Of a stretch of 64,000 bases of DNA, positions 25,448-34,077 are shown piece after piece (the first letter of the stretch is position 1; every line of letters begins with the position of its first letter). The stretch lies in contig NZ_JBLWFS010000001.1 in the NCBI RefSeq assembly GCF_048323755.1, positions 186,001 to 250,000 of the forward strand. Reading direction: 5' to 3'. The notes under the pieces are model-generated. The model searched no databases, was not told the origin of the DNA, and was given only the letters and a program-made list of their open reading frames with translations. Both the position numbers and the translations under genes were made by a program. Source of the DNA: Alkalihalobacterium sp048323755 (GTDB lineage: Bacteria > Bacillota > Bacilli > Bacillales > Bacillaceae_F).

Positions 25448-26449
25448 ATGTTCGGACGGGATATAGGGATTGATTTAGGTACAGCAAATGTTCTTGTTTA
25501 TGTAAAAGGAAGTGGGATTGTTTTAAATGAGCCATCTGTTGTAGCGTTAGATACAACGAATGGAAAAGTACTTGCTGTAGGGGAAGAAGCGTTTCGAATG
25601 GTCGGACGAACACCAGGAAATATCGTTGCTTTACGTCCCATGAAAGATGGGGTTATCGCAAACTTTGAACTAACAGAATCAATGCTCAAACACTTCTTAG
25701 GTAAAATTAATGTCAAAGGAATTTTCTCAAAGCCGAGGATCTTAATTTGTTGTCCTACAGAAATTACGTCTGTAGAGCAAAAAGCGATCCGAGAAGCTGC
25801 AGAGAAAAGTGGTGGAAAAAACGTTTACTTAGAGGAGGAACCGAAAGTAGCTGCGATTGGTGCTGGAATGGATATTTTTCAACCGAGCGGTAACATGGTC
25901 GTAGACATAGGCGGTGGGACAACAGATGTTGCTGTTCTTTCAATGGGTGATATCGTCACCGCCTCTTCTATTAAAATAGCTGGGGATAAGTTTGACCATG
26001 ACATCCTCAACTATATTAAAAAACAGTACAAGCTCCTGATTGGAGAACGAACGGCTGAAGAAATTAAAAAGCAAGTAGCAACGGTATTTCCAGGTGCTCG
26101 TCAAGAAGAATTGGAGATCCGCGGACGTGATTTGGTTAGTGGACTGCCACGAACGATAACAGTTAGATCAGAAGAAATTCAAGATGCGCTTACTGAATCA
26201 GTTTCCTATATTGTACAAGCTGCTAAATCAGTGCTAGAAAGAACACCGCCTGAACTATCGGCTGACATCATTGACCGTGGTGTCATCTTAACGGGTGGAG
26301 GAGCGCTTCTTCATGGAATTGATCAACTTTTAGCGGAAGAACTGAAGGTTCCTGTATTTGTTGCAGATGAGCCGATGCACTGCGTAGCTAAGGGTACAGG
26401 CATTCTTTTAGAAAACCTAGATAAAATGAGTAGAAAAGTTCGCTTGTAA
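25448..26449 (+). CDS. mbl: Rod-shape-determining protein Mbl (MreB-like)
   Basis: Actin-like cytoskeletal protein that guides lateral wall synthesis beneath the membrane. 333 residues with the MreB phosphate loops GIDLGTANVLVY, VVDIGGGTTDVAV and GGGALLHGI. The spoIIID-mbl-flhO-flhP order identifies it as Mbl and not MreB or MreBH. RBS AGGGAGGA precedes ATG 25448; TTGACA at 25373-25378 may belong to its promoter, but no good -10 was found. Confidence 0.94.
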   Translation: MFGRDIGIDLGTANVLVYVKGSGIVLNEPSVVALDTTNGKVLAVGEEAFRMVGRTPGNIVALRPMKDGVIANFELTESMLKHFLGKINVKGIFSKPRILICCPTEITSVEQKAIREAAEKSGGKNVYLEEEPKVAAIGAGMDIFQPSGNMVVDIGGGTTDVAVLSMGDIVTASSIKIAGDKFDHDILNYIKKQYKLLIGERTAEEIKKQVATVFPGARQEELEIRGRDLVSGLPRTITVRSEEIQDALTESVSYIVQAAKSVLERTPPELSADIIDRGVILTGGGALLHGIDQLLAEELKVPVFVADEPMHCVAKGTGILLENLDKMSRKVRL

Positions 26450-26782
26450 ACATAAAAGCGGTTTTTATTCTTGGTTAGGTTAAAGTGTGGTTTATTGATG
26501 TTGGAGAACAATATTATTCTCAACAGTGATTAGCTATAGGAAAGACTATATTGGGCTGGATAAACAGCAACAGAAAAAATTACCTCTATCCATTCCATGG
26601 TATGTAGACGATATAATAGAAGAATAGATTAAAAGCTAATTTGAAACTTGGAAACAAAAATATAAATTGGTGCACCTAAAAATTTAACGGGTCCGTTAGT
26701 ACGTTAATCCATTAAAGGTACCTGGTACCGCACAAACGGCACCGCCAGATAAGACAATATAACACCTATAAGGAGGTATGTC
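26450..26782. other. Gap between mbl and flhO with a half RAYT repeat
   Basis: No gene seen. ATTAAAGGTACCTGGTACCG (26711-26730) is one arm of the RAYT-type repeat with no matching partner, 50 bp before the flhO start, so it is a decayed or solitary copy. Confidence 0.6.
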
Positions 26783-27601
26783 ATGCTTCGCGGTATTTAC
26801 GGTTCAGCTGCGGCGATGATTGCCCAACAACAGCGACAAGAAATGCTGACAAATAACTTAGCGAATGTTAACACGCCTGGATTTAAAGCAGACCAAGCGT
26901 CGTTACGTTCGTTCCCGAATATGCTCATCCAAGCGATGAACACGTCCAATATGAAGCCAAATTCTCATGTTGTCGGTTCTCTAGCAACAGGTTCATACTT
27001 ACAAGAAAGAACTCCAAATTTTCTACAAGGTGACCTGCAACAAACAGGCAATAATTTAGACCTTGCGCTTCTTCAAGGAACGGTACCTGTAAATGAGGAT
27101 GGCAGACAAGGTGCGTTATTTTTTACTGTACAAAATGGTGATGGCGAAGTTCGCTATACACGGAACGGAAATCTAGCAGTGAACGGTCAAGGCTTCTTAG
27201 TCAACAGCCAAGGTTTCTATGTCCTAAATACGGCGGGACAACCGATTGAAGTTGACAATGAAGAGTTTCGTGTCGACCGAGAAGGATTTGTTTTTACTGA
27301 AGATGAAGTTCCATTAGGACAAATTCAAGTAGCACTCGCCCAAGATCCGATGCTTCTTGTAAAAGAAGGAGACGGATTACTTCGTTTAACTGAAGAAGGT
27401 GTCCTTCCAACAGCGATTGGAAATGGACAAGTAGCATACCAAATCCAACAGGGCTTTATTGAGCGCTCAAACGTAGACTCAGCTCAGACAATGACTGAGA
27501 TGATGAGTGCTTACCGAAGTTTTGAGGCAAATCAAAAAGTTTTACAAGCATACGACCGCAGCTTAGAAAAAGCTGTTAATGAAGTCGGACGAATTGGTTA
27601 A
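26783..27601 (+). CDS. flhO: Flagellar distal rod protein FlhO (FlgF-like)
   Basis: 272-residue flagellar rod/hook family protein. N-terminal rod motif NNLANVNTPGFKAD and the C-terminal helix EMMSAYRSFEANQKVLQAYD are typical. In B. subtilis the mbl-flhO-flhP genes encode the distal rod. RBS AAGGAGGTATGTC precedes ATG 26783; the stop is 13 bp before flhP. Confidence 0.92.
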   Translation: MLRGIYGSAAAMIAQQQRQEMLTNNLANVNTPGFKADQASLRSFPNMLIQAMNTSNMKPNSHVVGSLATGSYLQERTPNFLQGDLQQTGNNLDLALLQGTVPVNEDGRQGALFFTVQNGDGEVRYTRNGNLAVNGQGFLVNSQGFYVLNTAGQPIEVDNEEFRVDREGFVFTEDEVPLGQIQVALAQDPMLLVKEGDGLLRLTEEGVLPTAIGNGQVAYQIQQGFIERSNVDSAQTMTEMMSAYRSFEANQKVLQAYDRSLEKAVNEVGRIG

Positions 27602-27614
27602 GGAGGTGTAAGAC

Positions 27615-28460
27615 ATGAATACATCAATGATGGCAGCATCGGTTACAATGGGACAATTACAGAAAAAGATGGACACAATCGCTAACAATATGGCCAACAG
27701 CAACACAACAGGATTTAAGCGCCGTGAAGCATCGTTTTCTGATCTATTATTCCAACAAGTTAACAATCAAATCGTTCCATCTATGGAAACAGGACGTCTT
27801 ACACCGAATGGCCTGCGTGTCGGAGCCGGTGCTAAAATTGGACAAACAGCCTTAAGAACTGAGCAAGGTTCGATTCAGCAGACGGATCGACAGCTAGACC
27901 TTGCCATTCAAAATCCAAACCACTTTTTCCAGATCGAAGTAAGCAATAATAATGGCGCACGAGAAGTGCGTTATACGAGAGACGGAACTTTTTATTTTTC
28001 TCAAAGCCCTAACAATCCAAATGAACTGAATATTGTTACCGGTCAAGGGCATTTTCTTCTCGGTCCAAACGGTCCAATCACTGTTCCAGCTGACCACTCA
28101 GAAGTGCAAATAGATGAAAATGGGATAATCTCTGTTATACTAAGAGATGGAACGACAACCGTTCCAGCAGGACAGTTAGAAATGGTAAGAGTACAAAGAC
28201 CGCAAATTCTTGAGCAACTAGGTGAGAATTTGTTTGGACTTCCAGAAAATTTAATTGAACAAGGCTACGTGCCTGCAGATATTTTAGGTGTAATTGGAGC
28301 AGGACAGGTCAGTCTTAGACAAGGTGCATTAGAAATGTCTAACGTTGATATGGGTAGAGAGATGTCAGAAATGATCTTAAGCCAACGATCTTATCAATTT
28401 AATGCTCGTTCGATTTCAATGGCAGACCAGATGATGGGCTTAGTGAACTCGATCCGTTAG
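27615..28460 (+). CDS. flhP: Flagellar distal rod protein FlhP (FlgG-like)
   Basis: 281-residue paralogue of FlhO with NNMANSNTTGFKRRE at the N-terminus and GALEMSNVDMGREMSEMILSQR near the C-terminus, the hallmark of axial rod/hook proteins. RBS AAGGAGGTG lies 6 bp upstream of ATG 27615. The pair follows mbl as in B. subtilis. Confidence 0.92.
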   Translation: MNTSMMAASVTMGQLQKKMDTIANNMANSNTTGFKRREASFSDLLFQQVNNQIVPSMETGRLTPNGLRVGAGAKIGQTALRTEQGSIQQTDRQLDLAIQNPNHFFQIEVSNNNGAREVRYTRDGTFYFSQSPNNPNELNIVTGQGHFLLGPNGPITVPADHSEVQIDENGIISVILRDGTTTVPAGQLEMVRVQRPQILEQLGENLFGLPENLIEQGYVPADILGVIGAGQVSLRQGALEMSNVDMGREMSEMILSQRSYQFNARSISMADQMMGLVNSIR

Positions 28461-28490
28461 TTTCTTTATGATTGTATAATATAGATGAAC

Positions 28491-28532
28491 CAGGCTAACG
28501 CTCCCAAATGATTGGACAAGCGCTAGCCTTAG
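28491..28532. other. Hairpin after flhP
   Basis: AGGCTAACGCT (28492-28502) pairs with AGCGCTAGCCTT (28520-28531), with few Ts after it. It may act as a weak terminator or an mRNA-stabilising stem between flhP and the next gene. Confidence 0.5.
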
Positions 28533-28605
28533 CTTTTAGAAACGGCAATCACCTAGCAAGCTCGTTAACCCTACGATACTATGTATGACAGGACAGGGAG
28601 TAGTT

Positions 28606-29352
28606 ATGGAAAATCGTGATCTAGAAAAAGACAAACTGAATACAGATAAAGATCAAGACAGAAACGAAGCAACTTCAAAACCTGAAACGACGATTCGTGG
28701 AGATGGTGATGGTGGTGCGGTACAGCGCCCTGCACCTGAGACGGAAATCAAGGATGAAGTTGAGGGAGAAACAAAGGTCTTTGAATCCGAGGCTTTAGCC
28801 GCACCGGGAAGATCGAATGATGAAGCGGAAGAAACGAAGGTGTTCTCTGAAGCAGATCAACCATCGAAGGAAAAATCTAGTGCAGATACTGTGGCTGGAG
28901 ACGACAAAGAGGAAACAGAGGAAGCGAGTGATACGAAGGTATACTCGGCAGCAGAAACTTCTGGTCCATCCAATGAAGCTGAAGGTGCAGTCGACTTAAG
29001 TCAAGAGACGTTGATATCCCAAATACCTTTAATTCGTGCAGAAGTACAGTCTCGCTCAGACGAAGCTGCTGTGCAGGCGGATGCAAACGAGGAAGAGAAG
29101 GCTGATCCAAATGCAGACGAAGAAGAAAAGGATACACGAGAAACAAGAAAAAAGAAAAAGAAGCGTAAAAAAGAACGAATTCGTATAATCCCGATTTGGC
29201 TGCGTTTAGTCATCGTCATTTTGTTATGCGGGATAAGCTTAGTGACGGGCTTGATGTTTGGTTACGGTGTGATAGGAAATGGTACACCAACAGAAATCTT
29301 GCAACGCGAAACATGGGAGCATATTGTAAATATCATCAGCGGTGCCGAGTAG
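28606..29352 (+). CDS. EpuA-like membrane protein (DUF annotated as RNA polymerase subunit beta-like)
   Basis: 248 residues: a long Glu/Asp/Thr/Ala-rich cytoplasmic part containing four near-repeats of (E)TKVFSE / DTKVYSA, a Lys/Arg cluster (RKKKKKRKKERIR) and one C-terminal helix (IIPIWLRLVIVILLCGISLVTGLMFGYGVIG). The tail matches the EpuA family (PF11772 type), frequently mislabelled DNA-directed RNA polymerase subunit beta and found near mbl/flhO/flhP/fabZ. The frame opens at 28585, but CAGGGAG (28594-28600) favours ATG 28606. Function unknown. Confidence 0.75.
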   Translation: MENRDLEKDKLNTDKDQDRNEATSKPETTIRGDGDGGAVQRPAPETEIKDEVEGETKVFESEALAAPGRSNDEAEETKVFSEADQPSKEKSSADTVAGDDKEETEEASDTKVYSAAETSGPSNEAEGAVDLSQETLISQIPLIRAEVQSRSDEAAVQADANEEEKADPNADEEEKDTRETRKKKKKRKKERIRIIPIWLRLVIVILLCGISLVTGLMFGYGVIGNGTPTEILQRETWEHIVNIISGAE

Positions 29353-29534
29353 TTTACTAGGTCTCGTTGGTGATTTTTTTTATTTTTGTTAAAAATGTAA
29401 AATTTGTTAGTAGAAATTTCTCTTTAGTGCGATGCCTACTATAATAGGTGGTAGAAGGATGCTCTTGATAAATACACCTCTTTTCACGCTCTCTTGTTTT
29501 ATCCCCTATTCCATAAAAGGAAGTGATCCTCCTC

Positions 29535-30134
29535 ATGCCTCGTAAACAAAGGGTTTGGTATCCCGGTGCTGTTCTGCATATTGCGAACCGTGGAAACCGA
29601 AAGCTCCCAATCTTTCATGACGAAAAAGACTACATGCAATTTCTTCAATTGATGGAGACGGCACGGCAGCGCCATCCATTTTATCTTCATGCTTATTGCA
29701 TCATGAGCAACCACTACCATCTTCTTTTAGAAGCAATTGACGAATCCCCGGCTCTAGCGATGCATTTCTTGAATGTAAGCTATGCCAAATACTACAATGA
29801 CCGGTACCTGCAAAGCGGCCACGTGTTTCAAGGTCGTTATTATTCAAAGCTAGCCCCAGCGATTGACTACATCCTCGATGCAAGTAAATACATCCACCTC
29901 AATCCAGTAGAGGCAGGTATAACAAGAAACCCTGCAGACTATCGGTGGAGCAGCTGTGCAGCGTATATCTTTCACACCGAAAATCCTCACATTACAACAT
30001 CAACGGTACTTTCCTATTTTCCCAAACCATCTTCCTATCATTATCAAAAGTTTCTTCAGAGCGACCGCCCATCAAAATTTCAAGACTTAGTCTTCCCTGT
30101 GGTACAATATAGCAATAAAAGCACAAATATCTAA
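29535..30134 (+). CDS. REP-associated tyrosine transposase (RAYT, Y1 family)
   Basis: 199-residue HUH-type single-strand DNA endonuclease. It shows the Y1 start MPRKQRVWYPGAVLHIANRGNR, the HUH metal motif SNHYHLLLE (about residue 57), and the tyrosine helix followed by YIHLNPVEAG, then DYRWSSCAAY. The frame is open from 29523, but ATG 29535 gives the canonical N-terminus. It has no flanking terminal repeats of its own, sits between epuA-like and fabZ, and the surrounding 17 kb hold at least six palindromic repeats that are its likely substrates. Confidence 0.88.
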   Translation: MPRKQRVWYPGAVLHIANRGNRKLPIFHDEKDYMQFLQLMETARQRHPFYLHAYCIMSNHYHLLLEAIDESPALAMHFLNVSYAKYYNDRYLQSGHVFQGRYYSKLAPAIDYILDASKYIHLNPVEAGITRNPADYRWSSCAAYIFHTENPHITTSTVLSYFPKPSSYHYQKFLQSDRPSKFQDLVFPVVQYSNKSTNI

Positions 30135-30199
30135 ATCGGTGCCCATCTGCACCTCATTGGCACTACTGCAGCCCAACTTCGATGCTACGCTGCAATTTC

Positions 30200-30216
30200 G
30201 GTGCCAGGCACCTTTA
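30200..30216. repeat. RAYT-type half repeat upstream of fabZ
   Basis: GGTGCCAGGCACCTTTA, one arm only, ends 9 bp before the fabZ ribosome binding site. A degenerate stretch (GGTGCCCATCTGCACC, about 30138-30153) just after the RAYT stop may be the decayed partner. Confidence 0.65.
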
Positions 30217-30238
30217 GTACTTTAGGGAGGTAAAGCGT

Positions 30239-30661
30239 TTGTTGACAATTGAAGAAATTAAAGAGATTATTCCCCATCGTTATCCATTTCTACTTATTGA
30301 TAGGATTTTAGAAGTGGAAGAAGGCCAGCGTGCGGTTGGTTTGAAAAACGTCACAGCCAATGAGGAGTTCTTTAACGGACATTTCCCGGATTATCCGGTA
30401 ATGCCTGGAGTACTAATTATTGAAGCACTAGCACAAGTTGGTGCAGTGGCTATACTCAAAAAAGAAGAGAACCGTGGGAAGCTAGCATTCTTTGCAGGTA
30501 TTGATAATTGCCGTTTCAAAGAACAAGTCAAACCTGGCGATCAGCTACGCTTAGAAGTAGAAATCGTTCGCCTGCGCGGACCAATCGGTAAAGGAAAAGC
30601 AACAGCAACGGTTGATGGAAAAATCGTCTGCGAAACCGAGTTAATGTTCGCCCTCAAATAA
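30239..30661 (+). CDS. fabZ: 3-hydroxyacyl-[ACP] dehydratase FabZ
   Basis: Cytoplasmic hot-dog-fold enzyme of type II fatty acid synthesis that dehydrates 3-hydroxyacyl-ACP. 140 residues with catalytic His48 in GHFPDYPVMPG and Glu62 in IEALAQVGA. The start is TTG 30239 (or TTG 30242), with GGGAGGT (30225-30231) 7 bp upstream; the product then aligns with the start of FabZ. Its terminator is a RAYT-type palindrome. Confidence 0.95.
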   Translation: MLTIEEIKEIIPHRYPFLLIDRILEVEEGQRAVGLKNVTANEEFFNGHFPDYPVMPGVLIIEALAQVGAVAILKKEENRGKLAFFAGIDNCRFKEQVKPGDQLRLEVEIVRLRGPIGKGKATATVDGKIVCETELMFALK

Positions 30662-30673
30662 AAAACAAAAACC

Positions 30674-30729
30674 GGTACCAGGCACCTTTAACGCTTCATT
30701 GTGTTAAAGGTGCCTGGCACCATTTTTTT
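30674..30729. repeat. RAYT-type palindrome 3, also fabZ terminator
   Basis: GGTACCAGGCACCTTTAAC (30674-30692) and GTTAAAGGTGCCTGGCACC (30703-30721) pair with a single mismatch around a 10-nt loop, followed by seven T residues. Confidence 0.85.
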
Positions 30730-30899
30730 ACCTTTTTCCCCCGCATTTGCTATTACACTGATTTATATTCCAGAAAAATAAATTTTTTAGTAGGATTTTG
30801 ACGGAATTTATAGAATTATAATAAAATAATCTATAAGGACTGGACATAAATTACTATTTATAGAAAGAAAACACTTTTAAAGAAAGTGGGGGAGGCTTT

Positions 30900-30935
30900 A
30901 TGGGGGGCATTATACAAACTGGAAGCCAACAGTAA
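30900..30935 (+). CDS. Putative 11-residue leader peptide coupled to the GGDEF/EAL gene
   Basis: ATG 30900 follows a strong ribosome binding site (GGGGGAGG, 30888-30895) and encodes MGGIIQTGSQQ. Its TAA (30933-30935) overlaps the ATG of the next gene (TAATG). The large gene itself has only a weak site (GGAAG), so its translation may depend on ribosomes finishing the leader. No conservation evidence is available. Confidence 0.4.
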   Translation: MGGIIQTGSQQ

Positions 30936-32650
30936 TGGAACCAATACTGCAAAAGTTTTGTAAAGACCATGAAAATGTATGGCATCTATTAAATCACATG
31001 AATGACGGGCTAATGATTACGGATCATAACCAGAGCATCGTCGCTGTAAATCCATCCTTTGAAAAAATTACAGGATATACATTTGAGGAAGTAGCTCATA
31101 AAAATCCAAGGTTCTTACAATCGGGGCAAACGTCACGGGTAGTCTTTAAAGAAATGTGGGAAAAGATTAAAACGGATGGAACATGGACGGGCGAACTTAT
31201 TAACAAACGTAAAAACGGCGAAAAATTTTGGTCATTTATTACAATCACCCATATCAAAAAGGAACGAGAAGAAGATTCTTTTTTTATAGGAATGATGCGA
31301 GATATTACAGAGCGAAAGCAAGTTGAAAAACAAATTACACATCTTGCATACCACGATGCCTTAACACAGCTACCGAACCGAACCCTGTTTAAAAAACAGT
31401 TAAAGGAAGCCTTGCTTCATGCCAAATATAATTGTGAAAAGTTTGCAGTGCTATTCTTAGATTTAGATCACTTTAAGAAAGTTAATGATTCTCTCGGTCA
31501 CCACATCGGCGATCAGCTGCTTCAGCATATCTCAACGCGTCTCCAACAAGTTGTTGGAAACGACGGGATGGTTAGCCGTTTTGGAGGGGATGAATTTACG
31601 ATATTACTCCACCCTTTAAAAGATAAACTAGATGCGTACCGGAAAGTGAAGCGGATTGTACAGTCGTTCCAAACCCCTGTGGAGTGTTCCGGTGAAAGAA
31701 TTTACACGAATACAAGTATTGGCTTAAGTTTTTACCCCGAACACGGTCTTGATTTTCATGCACTATTAAAAAATGCAGATAGCGCGATGTATAGGGCCAA
31801 AGAAGAGGGAAGAGGGCAATTCCGTGAATATACGAACGCAATGGACGAGGAAACAAGAGGACGGTTACAACTTGAAAGAGAGCTGAGAACCGCAATACAT
31901 GAGCAACAATTTGAAGTCTATTACCAGCTTCAAGTCAACGTAGAAAATAATAAGCCTTACGGAATTGAAGCACTCGTCCGCTGGAATCATCCTAAAAAAG
32001 GAATACTATCACCGTTTGCATTTCTACCGGCAGCCGAAGAAACGGGTCTCATTGTAAATATTGATAATTGGGTGCTTCGAACAGCGTGCCTGCAAACGAA
32101 AAAATGGCATGATGAAGGCTTCAAAGATCTCGTCATCTCGGTTAATATTTCAAAAAAGCAATTTGATCGAGCAGACTTTGTGGAAAGAGTAAAGCACATC
32201 ATCGAAGAAACGGGAATTAACCCTCACCTGCTTTGTTTGGAAATTACGGAAAATATGGCGATTACTCAAATCAAGGAAGCGGTAGAAAAGCTAATTCAAC
32301 TAAAAAAAATCGGTGTTCAGCTTTCGCTCGATGACTTTGGAACGGGTTACTCATCACTAAGCCAATTAAAAAACATTCCGATCGATACATTGAAAATCGA
32401 TAAATCGTTTATTCAAGACTCGAATAGTCAAAACCAAGAGAACCTCGCCCTCGTTAAATTAATCATAGCGATGGCGAAGAGCTTAAACTTCTCAGTTATA
32501 TGTGAAGGAGTAGAAACAGAAGACCAGCTTCGACTGATCCAAACAGAAGGATGCCATCACGCACAAGGCTACCTGTTCAGTAAACCTCTTAATTACGAAA
32601 AATGCAGTTCGATCATGAAGCGTATGAATGAAACTGTAAAAATTGTATAG
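30935..32650 (+). CDS. PAS-GGDEF-EAL cyclic-di-GMP protein
   Basis: 571-residue cytoplasmic signalling protein: PAS/PAC sensor (~12-125), diguanylate cyclase domain with an intact GGDEF (217-221), and phosphodiesterase domain with intact EAL (345-347) and DDFGTGYSSL. There is no RxxD inhibitory site before GGDEF. No membrane segment is seen. Both activities could be present, so net direction cannot be told. ATG 30935 overlaps the stop of an 11-codon leader; c-di-GMP would be a plausible signal for the flagellar and exopolysaccharide genes nearby. Confidence 0.93.
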   Translation: MEPILQKFCKDHENVWHLLNHMNDGLMITDHNQSIVAVNPSFEKITGYTFEEVAHKNPRFLQSGQTSRVVFKEMWEKIKTDGTWTGELINKRKNGEKFWSFITITHIKKEREEDSFFIGMMRDITERKQVEKQITHLAYHDALTQLPNRTLFKKQLKEALLHAKYNCEKFAVLFLDLDHFKKVNDSLGHHIGDQLLQHISTRLQQVVGNDGMVSRFGGDEFTILLHPLKDKLDAYRKVKRIVQSFQTPVECSGERIYTNTSIGLSFYPEHGLDFHALLKNADSAMYRAKEEGRGQFREYTNAMDEETRGRLQLERELRTAIHEQQFEVYYQLQVNVENNKPYGIEALVRWNHPKKGILSPFAFLPAAEETGLIVNIDNWVLRTACLQTKKWHDEGFKDLVISVNISKKQFDRADFVERVKHIIEETGINPHLLCLEITENMAITQIKEAVEKLIQLKKIGVQLSLDDFGTGYSSLSQLKNIPIDTLKIDKSFIQDSNSQNQENLALVKLIIAMAKSLNFSVICEGVETEDQLRLIQTEGCHHAQGYLFSKPLNYEKCSSIMKRMNETVKIV

Positions 32651-32977
32651 GTGGTTCTAGAGAAATAGATCTAAACACTTTCAATACTTGCCAATAATGC
32701 CTACGAAGATCTTCGAGATCCTATTTATTTTATGTCTAAATATCACATGTTCCAAGAGACTAACATTGCTATAAAACTTAACTCTTTCAAGCAAAACTAT
32801 AATCAATCACACAGCAATATGAAATATGTAAAAATCTATTGCAGTATGTAAGAATAACGTAACATTACCAAAAATCCCTGAATTAGGTAGACGGCGGTTT
32901 ATGGGTTTGCTAAGATAACGTCAGGCTAACAGAAACAAATAATTCGTTAGTCATAATAAAACCATTACGGGGGTTCG
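32651..32977. other. Non-coding gap before the acidic lipoprotein gene
   Basis: No gene or clear promoter. A stretch at about 32885-32925 (GGTAGACGGCGG) was considered as a c-di-GMP riboswitch fragment, but the conserved core is absent. Confidence 0.4.
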
Positions 32978-33229
32978 ATGAACATGAAAAAATTCGTATT
33001 AACATTAGGTACAGCTGTATTAGCGTTAGGCGTATTAACTGCATGTGGTGAAGCAGAGGAAACACCAGTAGAAGACGATATCATGGAAGAAGCTCCAGCT
33101 GAAGAAGCAGAATTAGAAGAAGCACCTGCTGAAGATGCTGAACTAGAAGAAGATGCTGAGTTAGAGCTTGAAGAGCCAGCTGAAGACGACGCTGACCTTG
33201 AAGAAGAAGAGGAAGAAGAAGAAGCTTAA
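32978..33229 (+). CDS. Small, extremely acidic lipoprotein
   Basis: 83 residues: signal peptide with lipobox LTAC (Cys ~23), then a low-complexity tail of repeating EEAPAEEAELEE-like units ending in eight consecutive Glu before the final Ala. Almost no other residue types occur. GGGGG (32969-32973) serves ATG 32978 or ATG 32984 (two residues shorter). No family recognised. A lipid-anchored acidic brush outside the membrane is inferred; such acidity is common in alkaliphile envelopes. Confidence 0.75.
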   Translation: MNMKKFVLTLGTAVLALGVLTACGEAEETPVEDDIMEEAPAEEAELEEAPAEDAELEEDAELELEEPAEDDADLEEEEEEEEA

Positions 33230-33255
33230 GATTAAAAATAACATACTATTAATAA

Positions 33256-33290
33256 ATAGGATTGCCACATGAAGGCAATCCTATTTTTCA
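33256..33290 (+). terminator. Intrinsic terminator
   Basis: ATAGGATTGCC (33256-33266) pairs perfectly with GGCAATCCTAT (33274-33284), followed by TTTTT. Confidence 0.88.
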
Positions 33291-33297
33291 TTTTTAG

Positions 33298-33394
33298 TGC
33301 TAGGGACCTTTAATGCTTTAAACTGATACTGCTTCATAATGCTAAAGGTGCCAGGCACCCTTAGCGCTTTAACGCACTGAGGGTGCCTGGCACC
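33298..33394. repeat. RAYT-type repeat cluster 4 (three arms)
   Basis: A perfect palindrome GGTGCCAGGCACCCT (33347-33361) / AGGGTGCCTGGCACC (33380-33394) shares its left arm with an older, degenerate palindrome whose other arm lies near 33298-33317 (GGGACCTTTAATGC). The nested arrangement looks like successive insertions at the same place. Confidence 0.75.
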
Positions 33395-33454
33395 TCATTC
33401 GTATTCTATGGTAGAATAGGTGTAGGTTTGAAGACCACCAAGGGAGGGAACGAA

Positions 33455-33982
33455 ATGAAATACGTTTTAGTAATGTTAGTAGCAGGTACTTTATTGTTTA
33501 CCGCATGCTCGAAGACAGTCGATAATGAAGAAATTGGCGACGAAAACATAGATCAAATAGAAGAAGGACTTGAAGAAGATCCTCCTACTAATCATGAAAG
33601 TAGTAATGGTAAAACAGAAGAGAAGTTCAACGCAGGTACAGAGCAAGACAAAGTAGAAGAAAAAGATTCAAGTAAGGATCAAGACACCAAACAGGAAGAC
33701 TCTAAAAAAGAAACTCGACAGGAAGAAAACGGTAAAGATGAACAAGGCAAGAAAGATCAAAATGGTCTATTAACCGAAGAAGAGGCGATTGAAAAAGTAA
33801 GAAGTTATTTGGACTTACAATATGATCCTGATGTTAATATAGTTGTAGATCATGAAGATAATGGGCGTTATTTAGTTCACGTGTTCGACATTGTTCCAGG
33901 AAATGGTGGTGTTGGACATACGGCTACTCGCGGATGGTACTACGTTGACCGGAAAACAGGAGAAATAGAGTCGATGTTTTAA
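33455..33982 (+). CDS. Lipoprotein with charged linker and C-terminal PepSY-like domain
   Basis: 175 residues: lipobox FTAC (Cys ~17), a long Glu/Asp/Lys/Gln-rich linker (~20-110), and a folded C-terminal part starting LTEEEAIEKVRSYL and ending GWYYVDRKTGEIESMF, which resembles PepSY-type domains of secreted peptidase inhibitors. The frame opens at 33383 within the repeat, but AGGGAGG (33440-33447) points to ATG 33455. Function unknown. Confidence 0.72.
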   Translation: MKYVLVMLVAGTLLFTACSKTVDNEEIGDENIDQIEEGLEEDPPTNHESSNGKTEEKFNAGTEQDKVEEKDSSKDQDTKQEDSKKETRQEENGKDEQGKKDQNGLLTEEEAIEKVRSYLDLQYDPDVNIVVDHEDNGRYLVHVFDIVPGNGGVGHTATRGWYYVDRKTGEIESMF

Positions 33983-34030
33983 GAGAGACTTGCAGGTAGC
34001 ATAGAGTGGAAATCCTTATATGACAGAAAA

Positions 34031-34077
34031 AGACAGTGTTAAACGACATAGTTCGTTAACACTGTCTTTTTCTTTTT
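34031..34077 (+). terminator. Intrinsic terminator
   Basis: AGACAGTGTTAA (34031-34042) pairs perfectly with TTAACACTGTCT (34056-34067), followed by TTTTCTTTTT. Confidence 0.88.

Noticed and set aside
32885..32930. c-di-GMP (GEMM) riboswitch fragment after the GGDEF/EAL gene
   Set aside because: Only a short GGTAG...GGCGG resemblance; the conserved core GCAAAGCC and the pairing partners are missing.
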